DNA of 18,628 nt from Desulfobacterales bacterium (lineage in GTDB: Bacteria; Desulfobacterota; Desulfobacteria; Desulfobacterales; JAFDCJ01), in contig CP070771.1 of assembly GCA_020345785.1 (NCBI GenBank), positions 184,468-203,095 of the forward strand, written 5' to 3'. Position 1 is the stretch's first letter. Every line of letters starts with the position of its first letter. A program made the position numbers and the translations under genes. Below are positions 1-7,848 of the stretch, piece after piece. The notes under the pieces are model-generated. The model ran no database searches and had not been told where the DNA came from. It saw only the letters and a program-made list of their open reading frames with translations.

Positions 1-48
1 CCGCGGAGAACGCAGCGCATCGGACAAAGGGCCATTTCCGGATGGAAA

Positions 49-1845
49 CTAATTAGCAACCATGGACCGGTAGTAATCATTGGATTCAAGGAGCGAGTGG
101 TGGGTTCCGCTATCGATGACTTGTTCCTCATTCAGCAAAAGAACTCGATTCGCATCTTTTAAGATTGAAGGACGATGCGAAGCGACAAATAAAGTCTTGT
201 TTTTAATCAGCTTTGATAATTCGCTAAAAATAGATTTTTCTGTTTCGCTGTCCAGGACAGCTGCAGGTTCGTCAAGAATGAGAATATCAGGATTCTTGAC
301 CAATGTTCGCGCAATCGAAATTCTTTGTTTTTGACCCTCTGATAAACTGAAACCATTTTCTCCGATTCTGGTGCCATATCCTTCAGGCAGACTTTCGATG
401 AAGTCATGAATACCTGCTGCTTTAGCGGCCTGCTTCACATGATCGATGTCAGCACCCGGGTTTCCGTAAGAGAGATTTCCGAAAATGGTATCAGTCAGAA
501 GTCTGGGTTGCTGGGCAACATATCCAATCCGTTTCCTCAGGGAGTTGACTTCGTAGACCGACGCCGGCAATCCATCAAACAAAATTTGTCCTGATGTCGG
601 ATTATAAAAGCGCAACATCAGACTCAGCAGAGTCGTTTTGCCCACCCCACTGGGTCCCACAATGGCGACACGCTCGCCGGGATAAATGTGCAGATCGAGA
701 TTTTTGAGCACCGGCGCATATCCGTTGTAACTGAATGATACGTTGTCAAATTTTATCTCGCCCTTCAGTTTGGCAACCTTCTTCCCGGTACCGATGTTGT
801 CTTCCGTGACAATGTCCAAAATTGCTGAAACACGCTTTAGGGAGGCCAGAGCTTTTTGAAGCTGAAAGTTGGATGATGCCAGGATCTGTAACGGTCCAAA
901 TACATACGCCAGGTAAGCCTGAAAGGCCAACAGGGAACCAATGCTCCATCGCCCTTTGACTATCCAAAAAGCACCGAAAGCCAATACAATCAAACGCGCT
1001 AGGCCGGGCATGGCATGAATCACAAGATTGGCCAGCGAAATTATGGTTGTTTGCTCTAGGGATATCTGCATAACTCTCTTTAAAGAGGAAACCAGGCGCC
1101 TTCTTGTCCGTTTCTCTGAAGCATAGGCTTTTATCAAGCTGGCGTCGGATAAAGACTCCTGGATGCGGCCGGAAACCTTGGCCTTCTGCTCCATGTTTTG
1201 ATGGCTTAGAATGTGTATCCGAGAGGCAAAGAATCGCATACAGTAAACAAGGCCCGGTAGAAGCAACAGTACCGCAATAGAAAGTTTCCATTCCAGGTAG
1301 AATAAAAAGGCGATACCCCCTGCAAAACGAAAAGTGTTACTGAGGATATGGACAACAGTGCCGGAAAAAAACCAGCGCAGCCCTTCTACATCTTCCGTAA
1401 GACGGGATTGTAAATACCCGCTTTGATTATTGTCGAAAAAGGATTTGGGAGACCTTAGGACCCGATCGATCAGATCGGATTGAATATCAAGCGTTACCTC
1501 CTGCTCTAGACGCGCAAAATAAAATTCTTCCAACACGCGGGCCAGCTTCTCTATGATTAAACAGCCAACCAATAGAAGTATGGCACCGAAAAGAAGTTCA
1601 AGCCGGCTCGCCAGAATAATTTCGTCGACTATATATCGCGTAATAAGGGGCGGTGGGAAAGCGCATAGAGAGCCTACCGCGATAAGCAGAATACCGGTCA
1701 AGCCTCTATGCCAATGCCTTTTAATGTAAGGATACAAGTTTTGTAGGCTGGCACTCGCAGTTTTGTGTTCGGTATCCCCTGCAAGACGATCTGCGGGCAT
1801 CCGCCGCGATAGCCCTTGTTTTAAAAATGCAAACCAGGCGTTCAT
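49..1845 (-). CDS. ABC half-transporter, MsbA/PglK-like (membrane + ATPase domains)
   Basis: A 598-residue fused ABC exporter subunit expected to work as a homodimer in the inner membrane. The first ~330 residues form the six-helix transmembrane domain, with hydrophobic stretches near 50-70, 84-100, 165-205 and 275-325. The nucleotide-binding domain follows, from about 364 to 598. Visible ATPase motifs are Walker A GPSGVGKTT (397-405), the Q-loop around 445, signature LSEGQKQR (501-508), Walker B ILILDEP with catalytic Glu526, and the switch His557, so it looks catalytically intact. Length matches the MsbA/PglK/lipid-linked oligosaccharide flippase group. It starts with ATG but has no convincing ribosome-binding site, only a GGA about 11 bases upstream. 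It is the last complete gene in transcription order and is separated from the glycosyltransferase before it by 336 bp of repeats, so it may have its own promoter. Position suggests export of a lipid-linked glycan; lipid A or drug export cannot be excluded. Confidence 0.9.
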   Translation of the reverse strand: MNAWFAFLKQGLSRRMPADRLAGDTEHKTASASLQNLYPYIKRHWHRGLTGILLIAVGSLCAFPPPLITRYIVDEIILASRLELLFGAILLLVGCLIIEKLARVLEEFYFARLEQEVTLDIQSDLIDRVLRSPKSFFDNNQSGYLQSRLTEDVEGLRWFFSGTVVHILSNTFRFAGGIAFLFYLEWKLSIAVLLLLPGLVYCMRFFASRIHILSHQNMEQKAKVSGRIQESLSDASLIKAYASEKRTRRRLVSSLKRVMQISLEQTTIISLANLVIHAMPGLARLIVLAFGAFWIVKGRWSIGSLLAFQAYLAYVFGPLQILASSNFQLQKALASLKRVSAILDIVTEDNIGTGKKVAKLKGEIKFDNVSFSYNGYAPVLKNLDLHIYPGERVAIVGPSGVGKTTLLSLMLRFYNPTSGQILFDGLPASVYEVNSLRKRIGYVAQQPRLLTDTIFGNLSYGNPGADIDHVKQAAKAAGIHDFIESLPEGYGTRIGENGFSLSEGQKQRISIARTLVKNPDILILDEPAAVLDSETEKSIFSELSKLIKNKTLFVASHRPSILKDANRVLLLNEEQVIDSGTHHSLLESNDYYRSMVAN

Positions 1846-1909
1846 ATAATCACTGTCCGGGCACAGAGGACTGGGTTTTAGTTTTTCAAATAATTTCCTG
1901 AATCTTGCA

Positions 1910-2031
1910 TGAAAATTAATGAGATGGTTGTTTTATACTTTCAATACCTGTTTTCAGCAAAATTTTCAGTTTCGAGTTTTGTACTTATCGGTTAAATCGA
2001 AATATAGTCTATTTTATCTCATTAATTTTCA
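1910..2031. repeat. 122-bp segment bounded by a perfect 16-bp inverted repeat
   Basis: TGAAAATTAATGAGAT at 1910-1925 recurs as its exact reverse complement at 2016-2031. The 90 bases in between are AT-rich and non-coding. The perfect match of the arms, against imperfect arms in the surrounding palindrome, suggests this piece is younger than the element around it. Its ends begin TG and finish CA. It could be a miniature transposon or simply part of one larger structured element. Confidence 0.65.
1932..1960 (-). promoter_or_regulatory. Possible sigma-70-like promoter toward the ABC transporter gene
   Basis: Read on the minus strand, TTGCTG (1960-1955) is followed after exactly 17 bases by TATAAA (1937-1932). 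The -10 matches the consensus at 5 of 6 positions and the -35 at only 3 of 6. Transcription would begin near 1925, about 80 bases before the ATG at 1845. It lies inside the 122-bp repeat-bounded segment in an AT-rich stretch, where chance matches are common. Confidence 0.25.
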
Positions 2032-2069
2032 CCCTTCGGGCAATCCGGAAGCTATCACCTGCTGCGTTA

Positions 2070-2113
2070 TTAAGGGTTCGGCATCCGCCTCAGGCGGATC
2101 GCCTCACCCTTAA
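2070..2113. repeat. Strong hairpin in the intergenic element
   Basis: TTAAGGGT (2070-2077) pairs with ACCCTTAA (2106-2113), GGC (2080-2082) with GCC (2101-2103), and ATCCGCC (2083-2089) with GGCGGAT (2093-2099) around a TCA loop. That gives 18 base pairs, broken by a two-base mismatch and one bulged C. It lies about 70-110 bases beyond the stop codon of the upstream glycosyltransferase gene. It could slow or stop transcription or stabilise mRNA, but lacks the T-run of an intrinsic terminator on the minus strand. Confidence 0.8.
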
Positions 2114-2181
2114 GTGCCTCGCATATGAAAGCCTCCGACTCGTGCAAAATTCAGGAATTTACTCCTATTGTTAGAAAGTGC

Positions 2182-3480
2182 TCAGGTGTTAATCTTGACA
2201 TCTTGGTCGGAGGGCTGAGACTTTTCTCTCTGGGTTACCTGATTCTCGAGCACCTTGTCGGTTGGAAGCTTGCAGTGTAAATCTTGAAGCGGGTGGTGGG
2301 ATTTTAATAATTCTTGATATAAATTGTCTATTTTCTCAACCATTTTTTCTATGCTGAATTGTTCACAGAGCTCCTGGCCCCGTCGACCCATTAATGTCGC
2401 TTTTTCAGGTTCATTGATAAGTTGCATGATGGCGGCCGCCAGCGCTTTTTCGTCCGCAGGCGGTACCAGCAGTCCGTTTTCATTGTGTTGCACCAGATCA
2501 GGAATCCCACCGACATTACTTGCTACCAAAGGTTTTCCGGCGGCCATGGCTTCGACCAAAACTCGTCCCATGCCCTCGTTTAACGAGGGCAGCGCCAAAA
2601 TATCAAAAACCGGTATAATTTCGTCGACATCATCCCGCCACCCCAAAAATTTGACCCGGCCGTTTCCGCTCCCGTTTAGCGCCGCCGTCCTGAGATCGAT
2701 ATCGAGATCGCCTTTGCCGATGAATACCAACTGAACATCCGGCACGTCTTGCCAGACGACTTCCATGGCTTTGAGCAAATGCATGGGACCCTTTATCGGA
2801 AGCAGCCAGCCGATAAAACCGACCACAGCTCCGTTCTGACCCAGCCCCAACGTGCGTTTCTTTTCAACCGTGTCAACTTGTACGGTCTTGAATTTTGCAA
2901 TATCCACCCCGCTGTGAATCTTCTGAAGCTTTCCCGTTGGACAGACTTTCAGGGCAATATAGTCGTTCATTTCGCCATCCGTCAGAGCCACCAATCGATG
3001 GGTAAACGAGGCAAATAGTTTTTCTATCCAAAGAAAAAAACGGGAGCGCCATCTCCCAAAGTGACCGTAAAAAACATGACCGTGAGGTGTATGCACAATG
3101 AAACCAGCTTTAGCGATTTTGGCGCTCAAACGCCCGAGAAAGCCGGCTTTCGATGTGTGGGTGTGAACAATATCCGGCTTCTCCTTTAATATTAATCGCA
3201 CAAGAGACCAAAGGGCGTGCAGGTCATTCATCAAGCTGATGCGGCGCACCAGAGAAGGAATCATTTCAATCCGCACGCCATTCCCGCGAGCCATATCAAT
3301 TCCCCTTGCAACCGCCAGCCTTTCGGACTCAGTCATATGTGACTCCTGCGAAAGGCCGCAGCCCAGCAACACCTCGTATGTTCGGCCTAACTGTGTGCAG
3401 GTTAACAGAGTATTTTGGGCCGATCCGCCCATGTCCATTCGGGTAATGATGTGAAGGATTTTTTTGGCAGGTGAAGGCAT
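2182..3480 (-). CDS. Glycosyltransferase family 4 (GT-B fold)
   Basis: A 432-residue cytoplasmic glycosyltransferase that would add a sugar from a nucleotide donor to the growing lipid-linked glycan. The N-terminal half (about 6-200) has the glycine-rich turn MDMGGSAQ (15-22) and a VHTHTSKAGFLGR segment (105-117) typical of one GT4 subgroup. The C-terminal donor-binding domain (about 210-400) has IGWLLPIKG (223-231) and the EX7E motif in NEGMGRVLVEAMAAG, with Glu302 and Glu310. After about residue 400 there is a polar tail unlike the core family. ATG is chosen because the protein's first beta-strand starts at residue 7; no clear Shine-Dalgarno site precedes it. The amidotransferase gene ends 33 bases upstream. 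Donor and linkage cannot be read from sequence. Confidence 0.93.
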   Translation of the reverse strand: MPSPAKKILHIITRMDMGGSAQNTLLTCTQLGRTYEVLLGCGLSQESHMTESERLAVARGIDMARGNGVRIEMIPSLVRRISLMNDLHALWSLVRLILKEKPDIVHTHTSKAGFLGRLSAKIAKAGFIVHTPHGHVFYGHFGRWRSRFFLWIEKLFASFTHRLVALTDGEMNDYIALKVCPTGKLQKIHSGVDIAKFKTVQVDTVEKKRTLGLGQNGAVVGFIGWLLPIKGPMHLLKAMEVVWQDVPDVQLVFIGKGDLDIDLRTAALNGSGNGRVKFLGWRDDVDEIIPVFDILALPSLNEGMGRVLVEAMAAGKPLVASNVGGIPDLVQHNENGLLVPPADEKALAAAIMQLINEPEKATLMGRRGQELCEQFSIEKMVEKIDNLYQELLKSHHPLQDLHCKLPTDKVLENQVTQREKSQPSDQDVKINT

Positions 3481-3513
3481 TTAAAGGTTAATTGAATTGG
3501 AGGAAGTTAAATA

Positions 3514-5460
3514 TTAAAGAAAATAATTTTCGTACCAGCTCTGGAATACAATTATATTCCAAAGCATCCAGGATGTATCCGTGTTGCCGCTCAAGTGATT
3601 TCCAACCAGCTGTTTGATAATTCCTGGATCAAATATACCTTGATTTTGGATTCTGTCTTCGGCGAGATATTGGTCAAGTAGGAGTTTTAGCTCTTTTTTC
3701 AACCACCGACTGATTGGTACTTCAAAACCGGCCTTTGATCGACGGTATATGATTGGAGGAAGGAGATCCTTAAATGTTTCCTTGAGGATATATTTCGTCT
3801 TGCCATTTTTCAGTTTCAAGCAGCCCGGCATTTTAAATGCCAGATCCACTAAACGATGATCAAGAAAGGGTACCCGCACTTCAAGGGAATTTATCATGCT
3901 CATCCAATCAACTTTTGTAAGCATATCGCCCGGTAGGGAGTCTGCCAGATCAGAGTAAAGGATACAATTTAATCTATCGTCCTGATAGTAATCTAATAAT
4001 CTTGCAACCCACTTCAGCGCCGGATCGTCCAATGATTCGTCATTGTTCTGCCGGAATTCTAAAAGAATTTCCTGTCGGATATTTTTCGGAAAAATCTCTT
4101 TTAAAGATAGAACTCTTTCAGGAAAAGATCCTTTTGTTCCCTGAATAAACTTTTTTATGCGTCTCAGATATTCCAGCCGCCGATCATCTCTTGAATCCGG
4201 GAGTTTGTTTATCAACCTTTCAATCAATCCTTTGCGAAACATACGCGGAATCATCAAATACTTTGCTAACCAATATTCTGCCAGATAGGACCGATATCCG
4301 GCAAAAAGTTCGTCTCCGCCATCGCCGGATAAAGCAACGGTGACATATTTCCTGGTTTCCATGGAAACAATGAACGTCGGAATGGCAGACGAATCCGCAA
4401 AAGGTTCATCGAAAAAAGAAACGATTCTCGGAAGTGCATTCAGCATATCTTTGTAGCTGAGCTTAAACTCATAGTGATCGGTACTGTAGAGCTTGGCTAC
4501 TTTCCTGGCATAAGCTGTTTCATCATAAAGCTTATCGTCCGTATAACCAATAGAAAAGGTCTTGACCTGTTTGGCAGAGTTTTGAACCATCAGCGCTACA
4601 ATAATACTGGAATCGATCCCGCCGCTTAAAAATGCACCCAAAGGAACATCAGCGATCATGCGGGAATTGACTGCGTCGTTCAGGCATTCATATAGCTTAT
4701 TCTTGTAATATACCTCTTGCTCCACCAATGGTAACGTTGAAACATGCGAATCGACGGTTCGGGGTGGTTCCCAGTACTTTTTAACCGTCAGATTGCCTTG
4801 CTCAAATATGACGTAATGAGCGGGTTCAAGCTTATGGATAGCTTTATAGATAGTGTGGGGTGCCGGAATATAATTAAATGCTAAGTACAGACAAAGCGCT
4901 TCATAATTCAATTCTCTGGGAATTGAAGGATCAGTTAAAAGCGCTTTGATTTCCGAAGCAAATATCAGTTGGTCGCCATCCCAGTAGTAGACCAGCGGTT
5001 TAATGCCGAGCCGATCGCGACACAGACATAGTCTCCCGGCATTCTCGTCAAATAGAGCAAAAGCAAACATACCGTTGCATTTTTCGACAGCACCAATTCC
5101 TTCTTCCTCATATAGATGAACAATAACCTCAGTGTCAGAACCGCTTTTGAATGTATGGCCTTTGAGCTCCAACTCGGCTCTTAATTCCTGATAATTGTAA
5201 ATCTCACCGTTATAGGAAATCCATACGGTGCCATCCTCATTCGACATGGGTTGATGGGCTGAAGGCGACAGATCAATAACTGCCAGTCTCTGGTGCCCCA
5301 TTCCTACATGAAATGAGAAGCCGTTTAGTTTTCCCTTTCTTCTCAAATAGATGCCTTCGTCGTCAGGTCCGCGGTGGGAAAGAGACCGGCACATCGTTCT
5401 CAGGAGTTTTTCTTCAACAGGTTGACTGCCGCTGCTAATTTTACCGCAAATTCCACACAT
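3514..5460 (-). CDS. asnB: AsnB-type glutamine-dependent amidotransferase (asparagine synthase family)
   Basis: A 648-residue class II glutamine amidotransferase. The N-terminal glutaminase domain starts MCGICGK with Cys2 as the nucleophile after Met removal, and carries HRGPDDEG (29-36), NGEIYNY (84-90), GSDTE (107-111) and CRDRLGIKP (147-155). The synthetase domain has the ATP pyrophosphatase motif SGGIDSS (279-285). Both active sites look complete and the length is normal. In the family, asparagine synthetase makes asparagine from aspartate, but homologues inside O-antigen loci (for example WbpS of Pseudomonas aeruginosa) are implicated in turning uronic acids into uronamides. Its position between two glycosyltransferase genes makes sugar amidation the preferred inference; ordinary asparagine synthesis remains possible. 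No obvious Shine-Dalgarno site precedes the ATG; the gap upstream is 57 bases. Confidence 0.92.
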   Translation of the reverse strand: MCGICGKISSGSQPVEEKLLRTMCRSLSHRGPDDEGIYLRRKGKLNGFSFHVGMGHQRLAVIDLSPSAHQPMSNEDGTVWISYNGEIYNYQELRAELELKGHTFKSGSDTEVIVHLYEEEGIGAVEKCNGMFAFALFDENAGRLCLCRDRLGIKPLVYYWDGDQLIFASEIKALLTDPSIPRELNYEALCLYLAFNYIPAPHTIYKAIHKLEPAHYVIFEQGNLTVKKYWEPPRTVDSHVSTLPLVEQEVYYKNKLYECLNDAVNSRMIADVPLGAFLSGGIDSSIIVALMVQNSAKQVKTFSIGYTDDKLYDETAYARKVAKLYSTDHYEFKLSYKDMLNALPRIVSFFDEPFADSSAIPTFIVSMETRKYVTVALSGDGGDELFAGYRSYLAEYWLAKYLMIPRMFRKGLIERLINKLPDSRDDRRLEYLRRIKKFIQGTKGSFPERVLSLKEIFPKNIRQEILLEFRQNNDESLDDPALKWVARLLDYYQDDRLNCILYSDLADSLPGDMLTKVDWMSMINSLEVRVPFLDHRLVDLAFKMPGCLKLKNGKTKYILKETFKDLLPPIIYRRSKAGFEVPISRWLKKELKLLLDQYLAEDRIQNQGIFDPGIIKQLVGNHLSGNTDTSWMLWNIIVFQSWYENYFL

Positions 5461-5517
5461 TAGTTCTAGAGGCGTTTTTTAGGATTAGGTTGAGTAAATA
5501 AGTTTATCTGAAAACAC

Positions 5518-6729
5518 TTAATTTGAGGTTAATAAAATTTTTTCAAGGGAATCTATATTCTTTTCCCAGGAATAATTGGCCTCGACAAATTTCCGACAAT
5601 TGCAAGAAATTTTTTGCCATTTTTCAGGGTTATCTTTAATTTGGCGGTAGTTATCCAAAATGGAGGCTGCCATGCTATCAGAATCTATATTTTCAAATAA
5701 AAAGCTTGAATCGAATTTACCGAGGATCTCTTTCGTCCCTCCAACCGGAGTTCCCAGAACCGGAATTCCCGAAGCCATAGCTTCAAGGGTAACCAGTCCG
5801 AATCCTTCCAGCTCGCGTGTCGGTAAAATAAATAGGTCAGCCATGCGGTAATATTCGGGAAGCTGTTTTTCAGGAATGAAACCTTCAAAACTTATGAAAT
5901 CTTCCAATCCGAAGTTCTCTGATAGTACAGTAAGGTCCTCTTTTAAAGGTCCTTCTCCACCTAGAACCAAATAGATGTCGGGAGCTTTATGCACGACCTT
6001 TTTAAAAGCCTTGAGTAGATTTTCCAGACCCATTCTCGGCACCAGGTTCCGCACTGAAAATACAATCACTTTGCCATCAGGCATATTAAGACGCCTTCTT
6101 ATTATTTGCTTATCCTTTGCAGGCTGAAACCTGCTTAAATCAATTCCTCCAGGAACAATTGAAATATTTTGCGGTGGAATGTGGTATACATCCCATAACC
6201 TTTCCCGGGTATATTGGCTTAGAACGACAATCTTATCGCAGCTCCTTAAGGCTCTATTCTCAATCCATTTTCGGGTATGGATATTAATTAGGTATTTGTA
6301 TTTTTGAAGCAAACCATCCTTGCAGGTATTCCTTGATATAAATTCTTCAAATGAAAAAGAAAAGCAGGTGTATATTTTTCTAATTTTTTTTCCCAGCGGG
6401 GACCGAATTACGCCCAAACCGGAAAATGGTTGATAGATAATGATAAGATCAAAGTTATGGTCTTTATGCAGCTTCTCAAAAAGATTTCGGCCTTTGCGAT
6501 AGGTAGCCATTAAAAATGCACCGGCACTTTTTTGGATATCAGCTTCGTACCGCCATTCTGTTACCCCCTGTATGACTTCATGATCAGTTGCATGACGCTC
6601 CAACCGCCGGGTTAAAATATGTACGTCGTAACCACGGCGGGTCAAACGGGTACTTTGTTCAAACAATACCCGCTCGGCGCCCCCGAGTACTTTGGCTATG
6701 GATACGTCGGCTATGAGAAGGATTTTCAC
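5518..6729 (-). CDS. Glycosyltransferase family 4 (GT-B fold)
   Basis: A 403-residue GT4 enzyme. It opens with MKILLIADVS and the acceptor-side loop GGAER (16-20). The donor-binding half shows VPGGIDLSRF (192-201), LVLGGEGP (254-261) and the EX7E motif ELEGFGLVTLEAMASG, with Glu308 and Glu316. The start codon is GTG at 6729, supported by AGGA about 8 bases upstream and by the immediate start of the first beta-strand. It lies in the AT-richest part of the window. Upstream is a 110-base gap after the GDP-mannose dehydratase gene; downstream the amidotransferase follows after 57 bases. Pairing with gmd hints at a 6-deoxyhexose donor, but this is only context. Confidence 0.92.
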   Translation of the reverse strand: MKILLIADVSIAKVLGGAERVLFEQSTRLTRRGYDVHILTRRLERHATDHEVIQGVTEWRYEADIQKSAGAFLMATYRKGRNLFEKLHKDHNFDLIIIYQPFSGLGVIRSPLGKKIRKIYTCFSFSFEEFISRNTCKDGLLQKYKYLINIHTRKWIENRALRSCDKIVVLSQYTRERLWDVYHIPPQNISIVPGGIDLSRFQPAKDKQIIRRRLNMPDGKVIVFSVRNLVPRMGLENLLKAFKKVVHKAPDIYLVLGGEGPLKEDLTVLSENFGLEDFISFEGFIPEKQLPEYYRMADLFILPTRELEGFGLVTLEAMASGIPVLGTPVGGTKEILGKFDSSFLFENIDSDSMAASILDNYRQIKDNPEKWQKISCNCRKFVEANYSWEKNIDSLEKILLTSN

Positions 6730-6839
6730 GTTCGCAATCCTAATTCAGCTTAAGCGCTGTTCCTCTCCTGTGTTCTACATACATTTGCCGGTTTCAAAGG
6801 TTATTGAAAAGTTTTAACATGCTCCCTTGCACCAAGTCA

Positions 6840-7811
6840 CTATTTCGAATACCATTCAATATCGCTTTTCACCATTTCTTGGACCATACTTTCGAACGAA
6901 ATTGTAGGTAACCACTCTAATTTTCTGAGTGCTTTGGATGCGTCTCCTTGAAGAATTTGTACTTCAGAGGGACGATAAAGATTTTCATCAATTCTCAGAT
7001 ACTCTTTATAATCCAAATCAACAAAATTAAAAGCAACCTCAAGAAGGTCCTGCACTGAATATGATTTGCCCGTTGCGATGACATAATCCTCTGGTTCATC
7101 TTGTTGCAGCATGAGCCACATCGCCTTGACATAGTCTTTAGCATGTCCCCAATCTCGCTTGGCCCGCAGATTACCCAAGCGAATTTCGTTATCTAATCCC
7201 AGTTTTATTTTGGCGGCGCTGGAAGAGACCTTCCGGGTGACAAACTCACCGCCTCTTCTCGGAGACTCATGGTTAAATAAAATGCCGGATAGGGCATACA
7301 TTCCATAGCCTTCTCTGTAATTTCGCGTTAATTCGAACCCGGCCATTTTGGAGATGCCATAAGGCGAACGTGGATGAAATGGAGTATCTTCATTTTGAGG
7401 TGTTTCTTTTACTTTACCAAACATCTCGCTGGACGCGGCAAAATAGAAACGGCAATCGGGAGTTTGCCGTTTTAATGCGGAAAGAACATAATGCGTTCCA
7501 TTTAAATTAGTATTGATCGTTGAAAACTCATCTTCAAAGGAATAAGAGACATAACTTTGGGCGGCTAAATGGTAACATTCATCCGGCTTGATTTCGGAAA
7601 TGATATTGAAAATGCTGGCGTAACTTTCCATGGAGGCGCTGTGAATGTAAAGCCGGTCAAGCAAGTGTCTTATTCGCCACATGCGTGCCTGCGGATGCTC
7701 GAGCGCGACTCGCCTTACAATACCATGAACCTCGTATCCCTTTTCTAGTAACAGTTCTGAAAGGTAACTGCCGTCTTGTCCGGTAATTCCGGTTATTAAA
7801 GCTTTTTTCAT
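6840..7811 (-). CDS. gmd: GDP-mannose 4,6-dehydratase
   Basis: A 323-residue extended short-chain dehydrogenase that converts GDP-D-mannose to GDP-4-keto-6-deoxy-D-mannose, the shared precursor of GDP-fucose, GDP-rhamnose, GDP-perosamine and related sugars. Evidence is the Rossmann motif GITGQDGSYL (8-17), the SSEMFG segment (127-132) with Glu129, the catalytic pair Tyr151/Lys155 in SPYGISK, and the family-diagnostic stretch GNLRAKRDWGHAKDYVKAMW (213-232). It is shorter than E. coli Gmd (373 residues) but looks complete; shorter forms are common. The ATG is fixed by a good AGGAG (7822-7818) six bases upstream. No GDP-fucose synthase, GDP-4-keto-6-deoxymannose reductase or perosamine aminotransferase is recognisable in the window, so the final sugar is unknown. 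Confidence 0.95.
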   Translation of the reverse strand: MKKALITGITGQDGSYLSELLLEKGYEVHGIVRRVALEHPQARMWRIRHLLDRLYIHSASMESYASIFNIISEIKPDECYHLAAQSYVSYSFEDEFSTINTNLNGTHYVLSALKRQTPDCRFYFAASSEMFGKVKETPQNEDTPFHPRSPYGISKMAGFELTRNYREGYGMYALSGILFNHESPRRGGEFVTRKVSSSAAKIKLGLDNEIRLGNLRAKRDWGHAKDYVKAMWLMLQQDEPEDYVIATGKSYSVQDLLEVAFNFVDLDYKEYLRIDENLYRPSEVQILQGDASKALRKLEWLPTISFESMVQEMVKSDIEWYSK

Positions 7812-7848
7812 TTTTATCTCCTAAAAGCTCATGAGATGTTCATAATAT

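Larger units (their letters stand above)
1891..2161. repeat. Nested palindromic (MITE/REP-like) element, outer arms
   Basis: The left outer arm at 1891-1912 is complementary to the right outer arm at 2140-2161 at 19 of 22 positions. Inside lie a second perfect inverted repeat (1910-1925 with 2016-2031) and a compact hairpin (2070-2113). Further complementarity of 10 of 13 bases links 2045-2057 with 2126-2138. The simplest reading is a non-coding palindromic element of roughly 150 bp (outer arms plus hairpin) whose left arm has been interrupted by a 122-bp inverted-repeat segment. No transposase is encoded in it, so any mobility would be in trans. No clear target-site duplication was found. 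Confidence 0.65.
1846..2181. other. Gene-free intergenic stretch with nested inverted repeats
   Basis: This is the only gap longer than 300 bases in the window. It lies between a glycosyltransferase gene and the ABC transporter gene. Almost all of it (1891-2161) is occupied by nested inverted repeats, listed separately. A short plus-strand open frame across 1919-2113 is explained by the repeats and shows no protein-like features. No T-run follows the hairpin on the minus strand, so it is not a canonical intrinsic terminator. Confidence 0.85.

Noticed and set aside
1..48. Possible start of another minus-strand gene (ATG at 35, 11 codons to the left edge)
   Set aside because: It begins 13 bases after the ABC transporter stop and stays open to the edge, but no properly spaced Shine-Dalgarno site or recognisable protein start is seen in so short a stretch.
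501..510. CRISPR array, tRNA or rRNA genes anywhere in the window
   Set aside because: No regularly spaced direct repeats, cloverleaf sequences or rRNA segments were seen by eye; the coding density leaves little room for them.
746..1291. 181-residue minus-strand open frame inside the ABC transporter gene
   Set aside because: It is an out-of-frame shadow of the transporter, with no family motif and low-complexity shadow-like composition.
1919..2113. 64-residue plus-strand open frame between the glycosyltransferase and ABC transporter genes
   Set aside because: It lies wholly inside the nested inverted repeats, has no ribosome-binding site or protein-like pattern, and opposes the operon.
2070..2113. 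Intrinsic transcription terminator
   Set aside because: The hairpin is strong, but no T-run follows it on the minus strand, and the structure fits better as the centre of a palindromic repeat.
5643..5650. ops-like (JUMPstart) GGCGGTAG sequence
   Set aside because: It occurs on the plus strand within a minus-strand coding region, without the rest of a JUMPstart element, so it is a chance match.
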